Shown: one piece after another, positions 12,641 through 24,100 of the stretch
How positions within the stretch are numbered: position 1 is the first letter of the stretch
Layout of the letters: each line of letters starts with the position of its first letter
Source of the DNA: Clitopilus passeckerianus
Taxonomy: Eukaryota > Basidiomycota > Agaricomycetes > Agaricales > Entolomataceae
DNA: 64,000 bases
NCBI GenBank assembly: GCA_944990035.1
Contig: CALYLX010000059.1
Span: 248,001 to 312,000, forward strand
Direction of reading: 5' to 3'
Position numbers and translations under genes: made by a program
Notes under the pieces: model-generated
The model's input: only the letters and a program-made list of their open reading frames with translations
Told to the model about the DNA's origin: nothing
Databases searched by the model: none

Positions 12641-13757
12641 GTCAGTGAATTGCTTATGAATTCTGCCAATATTGTTACTATGAACCCTGCTGTAGTTGCT
12701 GTGATATGAACTATCTGCATGGAATTGAACTGCTTTTCTCCTTATTTGCCTGTCATATTACTGTAGCTTAGGCTTCAGCGCTTCAGCTTCAACTTCAAAT
12801 CAAGTGACCCTTCCATCAAGGGAACTGTCGGTGGTGGCCATGACCAGTGATTGAGCGCCTTTCCGTACCATCTCATCCACCACCTTTCTTCAACGCATTC
12901 CTCCTCCTCCCCACGCATTTCTAACGTCATTCAGTGGCAGAACTCTCACACCTCGACAACATTCCGAACATGCCCAAGTTTTTCTCTCGTTTCAAGAGGA
13001 AGAAGGACAAGAGTAGCCCCAATAGCGGCTCTTCCACACCTATCACACCCACACCATCCTCGGCCAGAGCGCAGACTCCTGCTAACCGCTCTATATCGCC
13101 CCTCCCACCCACTGGCACGAATCCAGGGACCCAGTCGATCACGAAAGGCAGTTCAGCTTCTGGGATTTCCGAACCTCTGGAGGTGTCGGAATTCCCACCA
13201 TCGGCGAAGACCATCGAAGTGGAGGAACCAGTAGCACTATCGACCGTGGTTACCCAAGAGCCCTTGCAGCGGCCCGTTGACAATCACTTGCTAGCTGACG
13301 CGGTCAGCCCCCCTGAAGCTCGATTCACGGCGTCTTCTGATAAGGCTACGAATGAGCGCGATCATCCGCGATTCAACAACGAAGTAGCCGCGTCTGGAAG
13401 TCATACGTCTTTGGAACCAGCAGACCAACCAGCCCCTTCCAGACCTTCCCAAGAACCCTTACCGCCTCCGACAGCTGCTCCACAAGTCAGCTCTTTCATG
13501 TTGAATAACCAGATAAACGCGGGCGGAGATAGCAATATATATAACTTTGTTGGAAATCTGGAGGTCAATAAGGACACGACGACACGGGTAAGTAGCTCAA
13601 TCCTCATACATGCGATACATTACTAACGTCAGATTAGCTTCAGAAACTGAAGAGCATGCTCAACCCAGTCAATGCAGCATGGGACTCTTATGAAGCTGAC
13701 CAACGATCTAAGTGCTTTCAAAACACCCGCGTGCAACTACTGAGCGATATTAAAGCT

Positions 13758-13760
13758 TGA
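13758..13760 (+). other. Nonsense codon TGA in NACHT exon of gene 2
   Basis: The codon is in frame with exon 2 (codon 41 of the exon). Genes 1, 3, 4 and 5 have TGG (Trp) at this place (TW or AW before the variable loop that precedes the P-loop). A single G-to-A change explains it. Confidence 0.9.
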
Positions 13761-15409
13761 GTCAACGGAAGCGGGAATCAGGCTCCGATATTCGTCCTCG
13801 ACGGCGTGGCTGGTATTGGAAAGTCGACAGTTGCACAGACGCTAGCTGAGCTGGCTGCTGGACTCGACATACTAGGCGCAAGTTTCTTCTTTACGAGGAA
13901 CGAAGAAGAACGGGCAACTGCTCGGCACTTCTTCCCGACCATCGCATTTCAACTCGCTCGTTACTATCCGGGGTTTGCTCAAAGGATTGCCGAAGCACTG
14001 GAGAACGATCCAGATGCCGCACAGAAGACCATCTTACAACAACTTTCGCTCCTCATAATCGCTCCCCTCAAGGATCTAGTCGCACAAAGAGAACCTCCCA
14101 TCCTCATTATCATTGACGCGCTAGATGAATGCATAGAAGACGAAGCGGAAACCCTCCTGACTCTCCTTGCCCGTCACGTTCCCTACATGCCCCGGTTAAG
14201 AGTCTTCGTTACCACTCGTCCCGAGTGGCACGTCCGGGACGTTCTAGCTCGAGATAGCAACCATAAACTCTTCCGGCTGCATGAAATACAGGATTTTGTT
14301 GTACAATCTGATATCCGACTATATCTCAATTTCTCACTATCCGCTGAGCGCGTCCAGATGGTTTTCCCCCATCGTCGGCCTCCGTGGTGTCCCAGTGGTC
14401 ACGACATGAACATGTTATGCGGTATCTGTGGTACACTCTTCATAATTGCATCGACCGCGACGAAATTCATCCTGGACAAAAAAGCACAGAATCCAGGGAA
14501 ACGACTTGCTTGCCTGCTTGAGGGAGTCTCTTCGACGGACTTCTCTGGCTCGAAATACACGGATGTCATGGACAAATTCTACATCCAAATCATCTACTCC
14601 GCAGTACCCGATCTCCCACACGAAGCTGAGGAATGGTTTAAGCTGTATCAACTTATAGTTGGCGCAACCATTGTTCTTCCAAATCCTCTCCCAGCTCAAG
14701 CGCTGGCATCACTACTGGGCATAGACGTTAGCGAGATTGAATCTACCTTGCTCCATCTACATTCTCTAGTCGCTCCAAGCGGTTCAGAGTCAATCTATCG
14801 GATACACCATAAATCATTTCCCGATTTCATCACGAATCCAGACCGCATCAAACGCGCTTTTGCCAAATGCTCAACGATCTCGCCAAACCTGGCTCCGAAA
14901 TTCCTGATCGACCCAAGAATGCATCATCATCGACTGGCAGTAGTGTGCTTCCATACCATGGATAAGCACTTGAAATTCAATGTTGCCAATTTTCCTCCGG
15001 AAGGATGGTTCGTGGACAAGGCTGACATCGAGAGTCTACGACCTAGACTCTTCAGAGAAGAGCTTGTCTACGCAGCTTCCCATTGGGCTTCCCATCTTCA
15101 CGCAGCTGGAGAGCTCGACGTTGGACTTCAACGGGATATTGAGAAATGGACATATACCCATATCATGGCATGGCTCGAGGTCATGAGTATTCTCGGTCAA
15201 ATTTCGCGTGCGCACAACATGTTGGATATGGCACTGAATGCAATTGTGAGCGGACCTTTCAGCAGCTCTCTGTTCTTCCAAGTGGCTAATTAGCGGGATT
15301 ACAGAATATACACCCTCACGATTGGCCGGAGAGAAGTACAACCCTTGCACTGTTGTCCGACACCCGCCGGTTCCTCATGCAGAACGTTGAAGTCGTGACC
15401 TTAACGCCG

Positions 15410-15415
15410 ATGATA
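15410..15415 (+). other. One-base deletion frameshift in gene 2
   Basis: Gene 4 reads ACGCCGATGCATATTTAT here and gene 2 reads ACGCCGATGATATTTAT, so one C is missing. The distance from the exon 3 start to the WD40 frame confirms a net change of minus one base. Confidence 0.9.
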
Positions 15416-16449
15416 TTTATCAATCAGCGCTCCCATTCACACCTCGAAACACCCTGCTGTATAAAACCTACGGAGAAGGAGAAGGGCTGAGCACTGCCAG
15501 CGGAATTGAGAGGGAATGGGATGCCGCACTGGTCACCATGACAGGCCATTCAGGATCAGTCTATGCAGTCGCTTTCTCTCCCAACGGGAAAACACTTGCA
15601 TCAGCATCCGATGACCGCACAGTCCGTCTGTGGGATGGAAATACGGGTGGTCATCTCATCACTCTTGAAGGCCATTTCAATGCCGTTTTCTCTGTCATGT
15701 TCTCTCCCGATGGTGCGAGACTTGCATCAGCATCCGGGGATTGCACAATTCGTCTGTGGGATGTAACAACGGGTGCTCATCTAAGCACTCTGGAAGGCCA
15801 TTCCGGTGCGGTCAACTCTGTTGCATTCTCTCCTGACGGTTCAAGGCTCGCATCCGGGTCCAATGACATGTCAATCCGTCTATGGGATGGAGAAACAGGC
15901 GCCCATCTCATCACTGTTGGAGGCCATTCCAGTTGGGTTTACTCTGTCACATTCTCCCCTGATGGGTTGAGACTTGCATCTGCATCCAAAGATCACACAG
16001 TCTGCCTGTGGGATGGACAGACGGGTGCTCATATCACCACATTTGACGGCCATTCTGGTGAAGTTAACTCTGTTGCATTCTCCCCCAACGGGTTGAGAGT
16101 TGCATCGGCATCTGTCGATCACACCATCCGTCTGTGGGAAGCAGCAACGGGTGATCATATAATCTTCCTTGAAGGCCATTCCCATCTCGTGTATTCTGTA
16201 GCATTCTCTCCCAATGGATTGAGGCTTGCCTCAGGGTCCGGAGACCGCAGAGTCCGTTTGTGGGATGCAACAACAGGTGCTCCTGTCATCACTTTCAATG
16301 GCCATTCCGGCATTGTCATAGGTGTCGCATTCTCCCCCGATGTATCAAGACTTGCATCAGCATCCAGCGATGCCACAGTCCGCCTCTGGGATGTAAAGGC
16401 GGGCTCCCTCAAAGGCCATTCTGGAGATGACGGGCTGTCCTCAGATGCT

Positions 16450-16494
16450 GTAAGCATTGTATATTCCCCTTCAAATTATGCCATTTGTTCACAG
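16450..16494 (+). other. 45-nt in-frame segment with intron-like ends, gene 2
   Basis: GTAAGC to TTCACAG, 15 codons without a stop, at the junction of WD repeats 7 and 8. It is identical to the one in gene 3. Confidence 0.4.
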
Positions 16495-17549
16495 AATGCA
16501 AAGCCAGATACTATTCATACCCATTCCGGCAGAGTCTTGGCTATGGCGCACTCACCTGATGGCACAAGGTTTGTGTCAGGATCTGGAGATGGCACCCTCC
16601 GCCTGTGGGATGGAAAGACAGGGGCCTATATCACCACTCTTCATGGGCATTCTTACTGGGTCAGAGCCGTCGCATTCTCACCTGATGGCGCAAGGCTTGC
16701 TTCAGGGTCAGACTATACGACAATCCGGCTGTGGGACGGAAAGACAGGTGACCATATATGTACGCTTGATGGCCACTCAGATTGGGTCATGGCCGTTGCA
16801 TTCTCTCCCGATGGCTCAAAGCTCGCCTCAGGATCCAAAGATGAGATCATCCGGATATGGGATGGAAAGACGGGCGTTCATATCACAACCCTCCACGGCC
16901 ATTCAGATTATGTCCGTGCCATTGCGTTCTCTCCCGATGGCTCAAGGCTGGTATCGGCATCGGACGACCGGACATTCCGGGTATGGGATGGACGGTCTGG
17001 ATCTCATATCAGCTCTATCGACTCAGACAGTGAAATGGGTGCCATCGCATTCTCCCCCAGTGGCTCAGCATTTACATCGATGGAAAGAAGTTATAATATC
17101 TTTGGTGACGTCATTGCCAATGATGCTACCCTGCATCTGTGGACGATCAACAATGTTCGTCCAATCTCTTTCAGGAAACATTTCACATGGATGGCATCTT
17201 TCACATTTCTCCCAAGCGCCTCACACCCCACCTTCTCGCCTCCCATTGCTACCACTGAAGATGTCATCGACCCCCTTTTCACCCATCCAACCATGTCTGA
17301 TTATCCCTTACGCATCATCGCACTTGGTAGGCGACAAAACCCTTCTCTATCTGGCCTCGTATACCTCAGCGTACCAGCGGATGGAGAGCCTGTTATGGTC
17401 CCGTTCTGCTGGTTCCCTCCCCACTTCAATGTCACTGCATTCTCTGTAGACCCCACCGGCTCATCTATTGCAGTCGACTGCGAGGACGGCCGGGTCCTTC
17501 TCCTTGATATATCAAAGGTTTCTCTTCCTTGAAGCAAGAAGCAATTTCA

Positions 17550-17740
17550 TCCCTATCGGAATGCCTCATTTGATATACTTCTGTACGAAAAATATGCTTT
17601 CATCGCTGGGTATGACTACAATATCGATTCATTATGCACACTTCGCCTTGTATACTTCACTACATTGCACGTACTACGACGAACATGTTCTACTATTCTT
17701 CCTGTGTATCCTGTGTATCTCAGAGTCACCGTTAAGCTTA
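17550..17740 (+). repeat. Conserved 3' flank of NLR gene 2
   Basis: Same block as after gene 1: TTTGATATACTTCTGTACG, ATCGATTCATTATGCACACTTCGCCT and a TTCCTGTGTATC run. It marks the 3' end of the duplicated unit. Confidence 0.6.
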
Positions 17741-17815
17741 CTCTTATCAACTTTGCGCGTAGGCGGTTCATCATCAGAGTCGGCTCTGATCAGCGCCGTG
17801 AGGTGTTCTTTGACT

Positions 17816-20800
17816 TCATCCAGAACGCCGCTCCGAGTCGTGGCGCGATGTCAAACCCATACTTGCATTTACCCATGCCAACAGGTTCGGGTGCATAAGT
17901 ATGCACACTCGTCTATGCGCTTCACACTCAATGATGCATGAACCTGACTCTGATCCATCGCGCAGACCTGACGTGAAATCAGAAAAGGAGTTGATACAAA
18001 CGATGAGCAGTACGGAAAGAATGACAGCAAGGGCGGGATAGCAGATGTACGGGCGTAAGAATGCAGAAGATAAAGAACCAAACAGCCTCGCCGAAGCCTG
18101 AAGTTTGACGAGACAAGGGTAGAAATCAAGAGAAAACGCGTCCACGAGAATGTAAGATGTAGCAATGATAAAGTAATTGCCCTACGGAAGTTGGAGAAAG
18201 TATGTAGGTAGCAGTGGCGAAATGTCCATTATAAGAGCCGATAACGCAAGTCCCAAACTCGTTCCAGGGTGTCCAAGCGGCCTCTAGGTTCGCCATCCCC
18301 CATCTTCGCTTGCCCACGCACGCCAGCAAACGGTGAATATTGCCATACAAATGGTAGATTTCGTGCGTACGAAATTCGCCGGGTGTTCAGCACAAGCCGG
18401 CGTTGTGGGATGACATGGTCTAGAGGAGAGCCATGGGTTGTGATACGGCGGAGTTTGGTAAAGCAGGATATTGGCAGACGGCAATACTGCCTCAAGTCGA
18501 AATGTCAGAGCGGTTGTTGGTAGATATCCGACTCGTTGCCTAAACGCCGCGACGTTTTGAAACGCTCTGGTGGCGAAAGTATTGGTGGGAACCAGATGCT
18601 GCGAGCACGAGGTCTCCAGCCAAAAGCACGTCGAACACGAAGTGGTGATGAGGGTGGTGGGATCGAATGTCCTTGAGCGTATATGCTGCGTCTAGCGCAA
18701 CAGTAGGTGTTTGCGCAATGTCGGTGCCGGTGGCGGGTTTTTGCCCATCCAAGACTCGATCATGAATGTTCTCATGACCATTCCAGGGGCAAGGTCCCAG
18801 GCCGTCGTCTTCATCCCCCCCTCTTCTCAATGACCAACACAACCTCTTTTCCCACCACGACCCAGCCAAAGAATGCCTCCACGACTCTGGCATCCTACAA
18901 AAAAGCATATCCTTCAGCTGACGCAGCCTATACTCCGTGGTGATGAGAAGGGGCAGTCGGAGGTTGTGGGTGAAAGGATCAGGATAAGGTCGGACGTAGC
19001 CGTGGTAGGAATGAAGAGCGGTCGGTGAATCCATCGAATCCCTCGAATGAGGCTCGACCTTCATTAAAAGCCTTCCAGCCTGAAGACCAGGCGAATGCGA
19101 CAGCGCAGCCGCTATCGTCAGTGGTCTGCCACAAACCGGCAGGGTCGACGACCTCGAGCTTGAGGTGGGTCCAAATGTGTATACTGAAGTTCGAACCTCA
19201 GCACCTGTTTTGTTGGCTTTTCCATCTGGCGACTCGTAACGTCAAGGAGCATTCATCGAAGTTTACGTCTGCGGCAGTCGTAAGGCCGAGTTCTTCGTCC
19301 TGGTTCAAATTGTGACCCATTCCATCTCAACGGTGGTGCGCTCGAGACGGTAGGAGGCCGACGAAAGGGAGATCCGAGGTGTGCAAGTCAAATTTCCGAC
19401 GCTGTTTGGAGACAAAGGCTTCCGAGATGTCCAAGACAACGTCGTAGGTGCCGCTAGATTGAGTTCTGAATTTCTGGGCTGGCGAGGTGGAGGATGTTCG
19501 AGCACCATGTGCCTTCAGATCGTATTCTGCTTTGTGGCAAGCAGCACGACTATCTGTGCGCTCCTTCTCTGGTGGCCAATGGTGCATCCCCTGGTGTTGA
19601 GTCGGCGGGGTAGAGGGTGCAAATGCTGGGGGAAAAAGGTGGGTAGACGTGGGGAAACCGGCATCTGGAACCAGATAGCGAATGGGTGGTCGGGTAATGA
19701 AAGTGCACGATGTCGCAGAGCTGCGATGGTAGCGCCGTTTGCAGTACCCTGGAGTTTCAGCTTCAACTGTGAGGGGTCTTAGACTGGGAGTGGGCCCGCC
19801 GGCGTTCGTTAACCAGAGGGTGAAGCTTGAAGCCTAAATCCGAAGGGCACGGCTTGCAGATGTTGCATGGCAGGGAACATTGCCTAGGCGGTCGAGCTTG
19901 ACGGTGGCCTGCAGAAATGTGTGGTTAGCTTATGGTTGGCAGAAGGGAAGAAAAGAAGAACACCGAGAGAAGTGTGAAAGAGTAGAAGAGGGCTAGCTTA
20001 CCGGAACAAAAGCTTTCCAAATCCGCCTTCCTTAGAAAAGTGGTGGCCACAAGTTCCCGGCCTTCCTTTCCTCCTGTTGATGGAAGAGAAAAGAGTGAAC
20101 AGCCGGCGGGTGGTATCGTTAGAGGCCAGCAATTAGCGAGGCAAGACCAGGTACCAGATAGGACGTAGTTCGTCTACAGCTGCCGGATGGATACATTATA
20201 TGCGGCGTGTTATCGTTCTTGACAACGGTGGGGGAGATTTGCTGCTTCTGGTGATATAGAACTTGTGCAGGACGCTGAGTTTTATGTTGATATGGGCAGA
20301 ATTCTCTGGACAGAGTTGACCATCAGCGTCCCATTCACGTCGGTCGGAAGGTGGAAAAGGGATGTAAGAGGACAAGGATGTAAGAAGCCGTGGATAAAGA
20401 ACGAGAAATGAAAAGGGAGAAAGGGGAAGAAAGGAGAGAAAACGATGTTTACCTACGCCTGAACCGACCCAACGCCGACCTGTAGAGCACCATTCCCCAA
20501 GGCCATCTTCAACGCTACATCACTGGGTGACGTAGCTGCTACTCCTTGAAGTCGAGATATCCTCAAGATCCGAAGATTCTCGAGGATGTTGTGGGTCGGA
20601 ACGTAGAGTGTCGCGTTTGGAAGAGGTCGGTGCTCTTGAGTCTTACGCATGATGCATGACGCGTCGTCATTGAAGAGGATCACAGATGATCAAGCTAGGC
20701 GTGGCATTAGGCATCGACATGGATGACTCTGGAACGAGGTGGAAGCTTGAAGTTGGAGGAGTTGGCACAGAAAGAAAACAGGCCGCGTCCAGACTCGAAA

Positions 20801-21430
20801 GCAAGGACCGCCTGATAAATTCCGAATCCCGAGCCAAGGTGGCTATCAACTTGCAACTGACATTCAAACCAGCGTCAAGGCGGCCAAATATTTGTGGAAC
20901 GTCGTCATAATAGGGGAAATCATACACACAAAGGCATAGGAAGAGTACATAGTACAAGTAACAAAGATAACGAAGAATGGAGAACCAATCATGAGCCCCT
21001 GACCAAATCCCCAACTATCCCAAGGATACTCGACGCGATTCCTGTCCTTTGAGAATAGAAACTATGCGGGAGATCGTCGTAAAATGGAGAGAAGAATCAG
21101 CGAGGTAGAAAGCTAATGTATGTGTAACCAGCAATACTCGACAACTGAACAAAGAACACGATGATGTGTGGTTCCAAAAAGGCAGAGGAAAGAATGCATC
21201 AGTAGTAGCTGTGGTCCACTACTCCTCAGAAACCGCGTCTCGACCATCTCGTCGGATTGGGATACCACTAGAGGACGGGATTTAAACCATTCCAAAGGAG
21301 GCGTCCAACGACGAAACGTTCCTTCCCTCCTGACTGGCGACTTCAACGGACATGAAGAAAGGGAAGGGAATGGCGAAGGCGAAGGCGAATGCACTTCCGT
21401 TGCTGTTACGGACGAAGGTGTCGACATCCA
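17816..21430 (-). repeat. Convergent decayed family, copy C, downstream of gene 2
   Basis: Minus-strand copy facing gene 2. The C-terminal piece (17816-18145) matches copy A with AFSLDFYPCLVKLQASARLFG and the hydrophobic LAVILSVLLIV. An ORF of 174 codons (18540-19064) includes KVEPHSRDS and a His-rich end. Blocks at 19305-19587 carry the DLPFVGLLPSR piece, an intron-like segment near 20000 starts GTAAGCTAGC, and a hydrophobic stretch lies at 20667-21014. The ORFs lie in different frames with stops between them. Only one module is clearly present, against two in copies A and B. Product unknown; probably a decayed gene. Confidence 0.45.
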
Positions 21431-24100
21431 AGAAGTCGTAGGTACTACTGGCTTGGATTTTAGATTTATGGACGTGACAGGATGGGAGACGGGCGAGCGT
21501 CATCTACGGCGAATTTGCATTCTATCTGGGATAGGGAGAACGGAAGAACTGTTTCTGTGTTGTTCCCTTGGTAATTCGTCGTGTGGTGCCAAAGCGGGCG
21601 GGGCCTGTAGTTCAATCGTGAGAGGTGGTCAAATAGTTGGGTGGGATACTGTTGTATAGCCTGGCTGGTGCCGACGTCAGCAGCGTGCGAGCGGCGTTTG
21701 AACGAGGGCAGTGGTAGGGAGCTTCGAGTCTGGGGAACGAACGATTTGGGGATTGGCGCCGTCCTTAGTGAGCTCGAGAACGCGCTGGTGATGCTCTGGG
21801 CCTCTGGCGTTAGTGGCCCATCGCGGATGCTCAGGTCTGCTTGTTCATGGAGCCAAACCATGGCGCGGAGGTTTGGCCAAGGGGGTTACATCGCCGTTCG
21901 AGGGTGAAGGCGCAACCTGGCGGAGGTGGGGAAAAGGTGGGGATTCCATTCCTGGGGCAGGCCATTTGAAGCAGGTTGAATGCGTATCTTCCCTGTCAGC
22001 CGGAGAACTAACGTCGCTGGACTGTGTGGTGGGTTGGTTGATAGTGGAAAGGTAGTAGTCCGGATGCCAAGGGAGCGGTTTGGCGTGGAGCGTAGGACGC
22101 TTGATATCCTTTCTTTGCTCAGTCGTGGGTTAACGGGGGAGCAGGAACACCTAGGCCATCTCAACGAGCGAGCGGTGGAGCCTCGGGACCAGGTCGGCGA
22201 AGCACCAGAAGGTGTCCACCTATAGGACGAGAGCGCCTACAAGTGAAGATGTCAGCTTGGAAAACAGTGGGAAGATGGAAATACAGACCTGCACCCCTAT
22301 AATCCGTCACCATTCGGAGAAAGCAGCATGTTGAAGGAGTGGAACGGCCAAGCCTGGTGAGGCTGAATCCTCTTCAGTGGATCGTGGGTAGGGGATGAAA
22401 GGGGCAACCATCGCATATACGAGTTTCCACGGGTGAGGTATTGAGTTTGACGAACCCAAAAAAGGTGCTGCAAGCAAAAGATCAGTTTGGAGGAAACGAC
22501 GGAAGATAGGAATACCGACCTGCACCAAGCTTCTTGCGTCAACATTCGACACCTGTGAAGCCACTCCTGGGACAACTCCACCAGAATCGACAGAAGGAGA
22601 TGCTGCATGTTGGAGCAGTGCAACGGCGAAGCGTTGGGAGGTTCGTGATCTGGACCGTGAAGTGGAGTTGGGTATGAACCTCGCGGGTATGGGCTTCTGT
22701 ATGGGATGAGATGTGTATATCGTCTTCAGTAGATCCGGATTCAGCGAAAGGGCATCAGGAGGGTGGAGTGGCGCTTGAAGGCCGTCGGTCGAGAGTCATG
22801 ACGAGCGGTAGCAAAAGGATATTTTCGGGGTCTATGTTCCGATGAATCAAGTCAGCCATTTCCTTTCAGCATACTAGAGAAACAAAACCGAACGAGAAAC
22901 GGTCGAGAAGAAGAAATGGAAGCTTTGGAGAAAGAGAGAGAACGGTTAAATATATACCTTGGCTCGACCGCGTTTTGGCGCCAGTCCAATGGCTCTCCTG
23001 GTGCACACACCAGCACAGATCGCTGTTACTGCACGCCTTGGGCCCCCGATATCCGGCGGTTTGACAAGTATCATTCGTTGCAAATGATCATGCATGATGG
23101 CTGGGGAGAACGGAAGGTCGACGGTCCATGTCAATGCGACCTTAATCACTTGGCTAGCATAACTTCACATTTCTGAAAGGTCGGGACGTTCTGGTAGTTT
23201 GAGGCGCCGGGTCGCAGAGCTTGAAGCTTGAACTTGAAGCTTGGGCGTGGTAGGTCGTGGTTTGAATATTTGAATTTTCTGATTGGTCACCGGCAGCCGG
23301 GAAGCATGTTCCGGATATTTGGCACTGTGTGCCTCGGAGGGTTCAGACTTCCCAATTTCGAGCAAATTGAAACCACAAACAATTGAATGTCATGTTGTGC
23401 TGAAGAAAAACCTGTTCTTGTCAACATTCTATACATTTATCTTGGGGTTTGACTGCTCTATCTTCTGTATCCTTTTGCCTATGATTGGGAATATGGTCAC
23501 GTTTTTTACTACCCACATGAAAGCTATCAAGAAAGCTATTGTATCGCCAGACGTCTACAAAGACTTCTAAAACGTCAAGTGCTTGGGCCAGACAACAAAC
23601 GAAGATTTCAATCCTTCCAAAACTGATTTATGCCATATTCGAGCCAGGAACGTCCACGCATGAAAATCAATCAGTACACGTCCAGCGCAGGTTGATGTGA
23701 TGATTCAAACAGCCTCAAAGTCTCATTCCGTCTGAAAGCCCTGCTGGAGGTCGATGGACGGAAATCGGCCTCAGTAAGTACTACCAGTGATCCGGAAATT
23801 GTAGATCTCTTGACTGACCTAATTCTATTCCACAGGTGAATCGTCAAGTTCAAGTAAGGGGCGGGCTGGGTCTCTTGGCTTGGATTTCGACAGGCTGATC
23901 AGGTGGTGCATTCTGACACGCTAGCGCCCAACTAAGCGCTCTGTCCTCGTGGCCAGTATCCTGTGATCGGGTGATACCTCCCATCGATTTCGGTCAAGGA
24001 ATCTACCTGAAGGCTCTATTCCAACTCAACTTGCTCAGATCACCACACGTTCCTCGTCCCCAACCCAAGAGGACGCTCTATATCGACGTTGTCGGCAAGC
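21430..24100. other. Spacer upstream of gene 3, no supported gene
   Basis: Only short ORFs without recognisable domains. Two related segments (about 22259-22350 and 22491-22631) share a GGAAATACAGACCTGCACC-like start and a GCATGTTGGAGCAGTGCAACGG-like end. A dispersed element lies at 23255-23325. The ORF at 23283-23570 (95 codons) starts inside that element and contains a hydrophobic stretch, FILGFDCSIFCILLPMIG. Bases 23930-24100 are the gene 3 upstream region; no TATA box stood out. Confidence 0.5.
23255..23325 (-). repeat. Dispersed TTCCCCGGATGCCGGT-type element, copy 1
   Basis: Reverse complement reads ATCCGGAACATGCTTCCCGG followed by CTGCCGGTGACCAATCAGAAAATT. It is closely related to 45730-45800 and 48148-48225 on the plus strand. 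All three copies can be read as the start of a short peptide, [VA]TG.R...GYL. Confidence 0.6.

Larger units (their letters stand above)
12970..17532 (+). pseudogene. NLR gene 2: NACHT-WD40 pseudogene
   Basis: Ancestral exons are 12970-13587, 13638-15245 and 15305-17532, with phase-0 GT-AG introns. The start is the ATG reading MPKFFSRFKRKKDK, matching gene 4. Exon 1 is basic then Ser/Pro rich and ends NIYNFVGNLEVNKDTT. Exon 2 carries the P-loop GVAGIGKST, Walker B ILIIIDALDEC and HHKSFPDFIT. Exon 3 encodes the WD40 repeats. Two lesions break it. A TGA at 13758-13760 replaces the Trp codon found in all paralogues, upstream of the P-loop. One base is also missing after 15412, which shifts the frame before the WD40 region and leads to a TGA at 15488-15490. 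The WD40 part from 15538 on is still open for 664 codons, so the damage looks recent or part of it is preserved by gene conversion. A truncated product of about 246 residues without ATPase could in principle be made. Confidence 0.85.

Noticed and set aside
12934..12969. Upstream extension of gene 2 and gene 4 (MAELSH...) and of gene 5 (MPVSVS...)
   Set aside because: These frames begin with GTG or TTG. In-frame ATG codons with matching basic N-termini lie just downstream, so the ATG was chosen.
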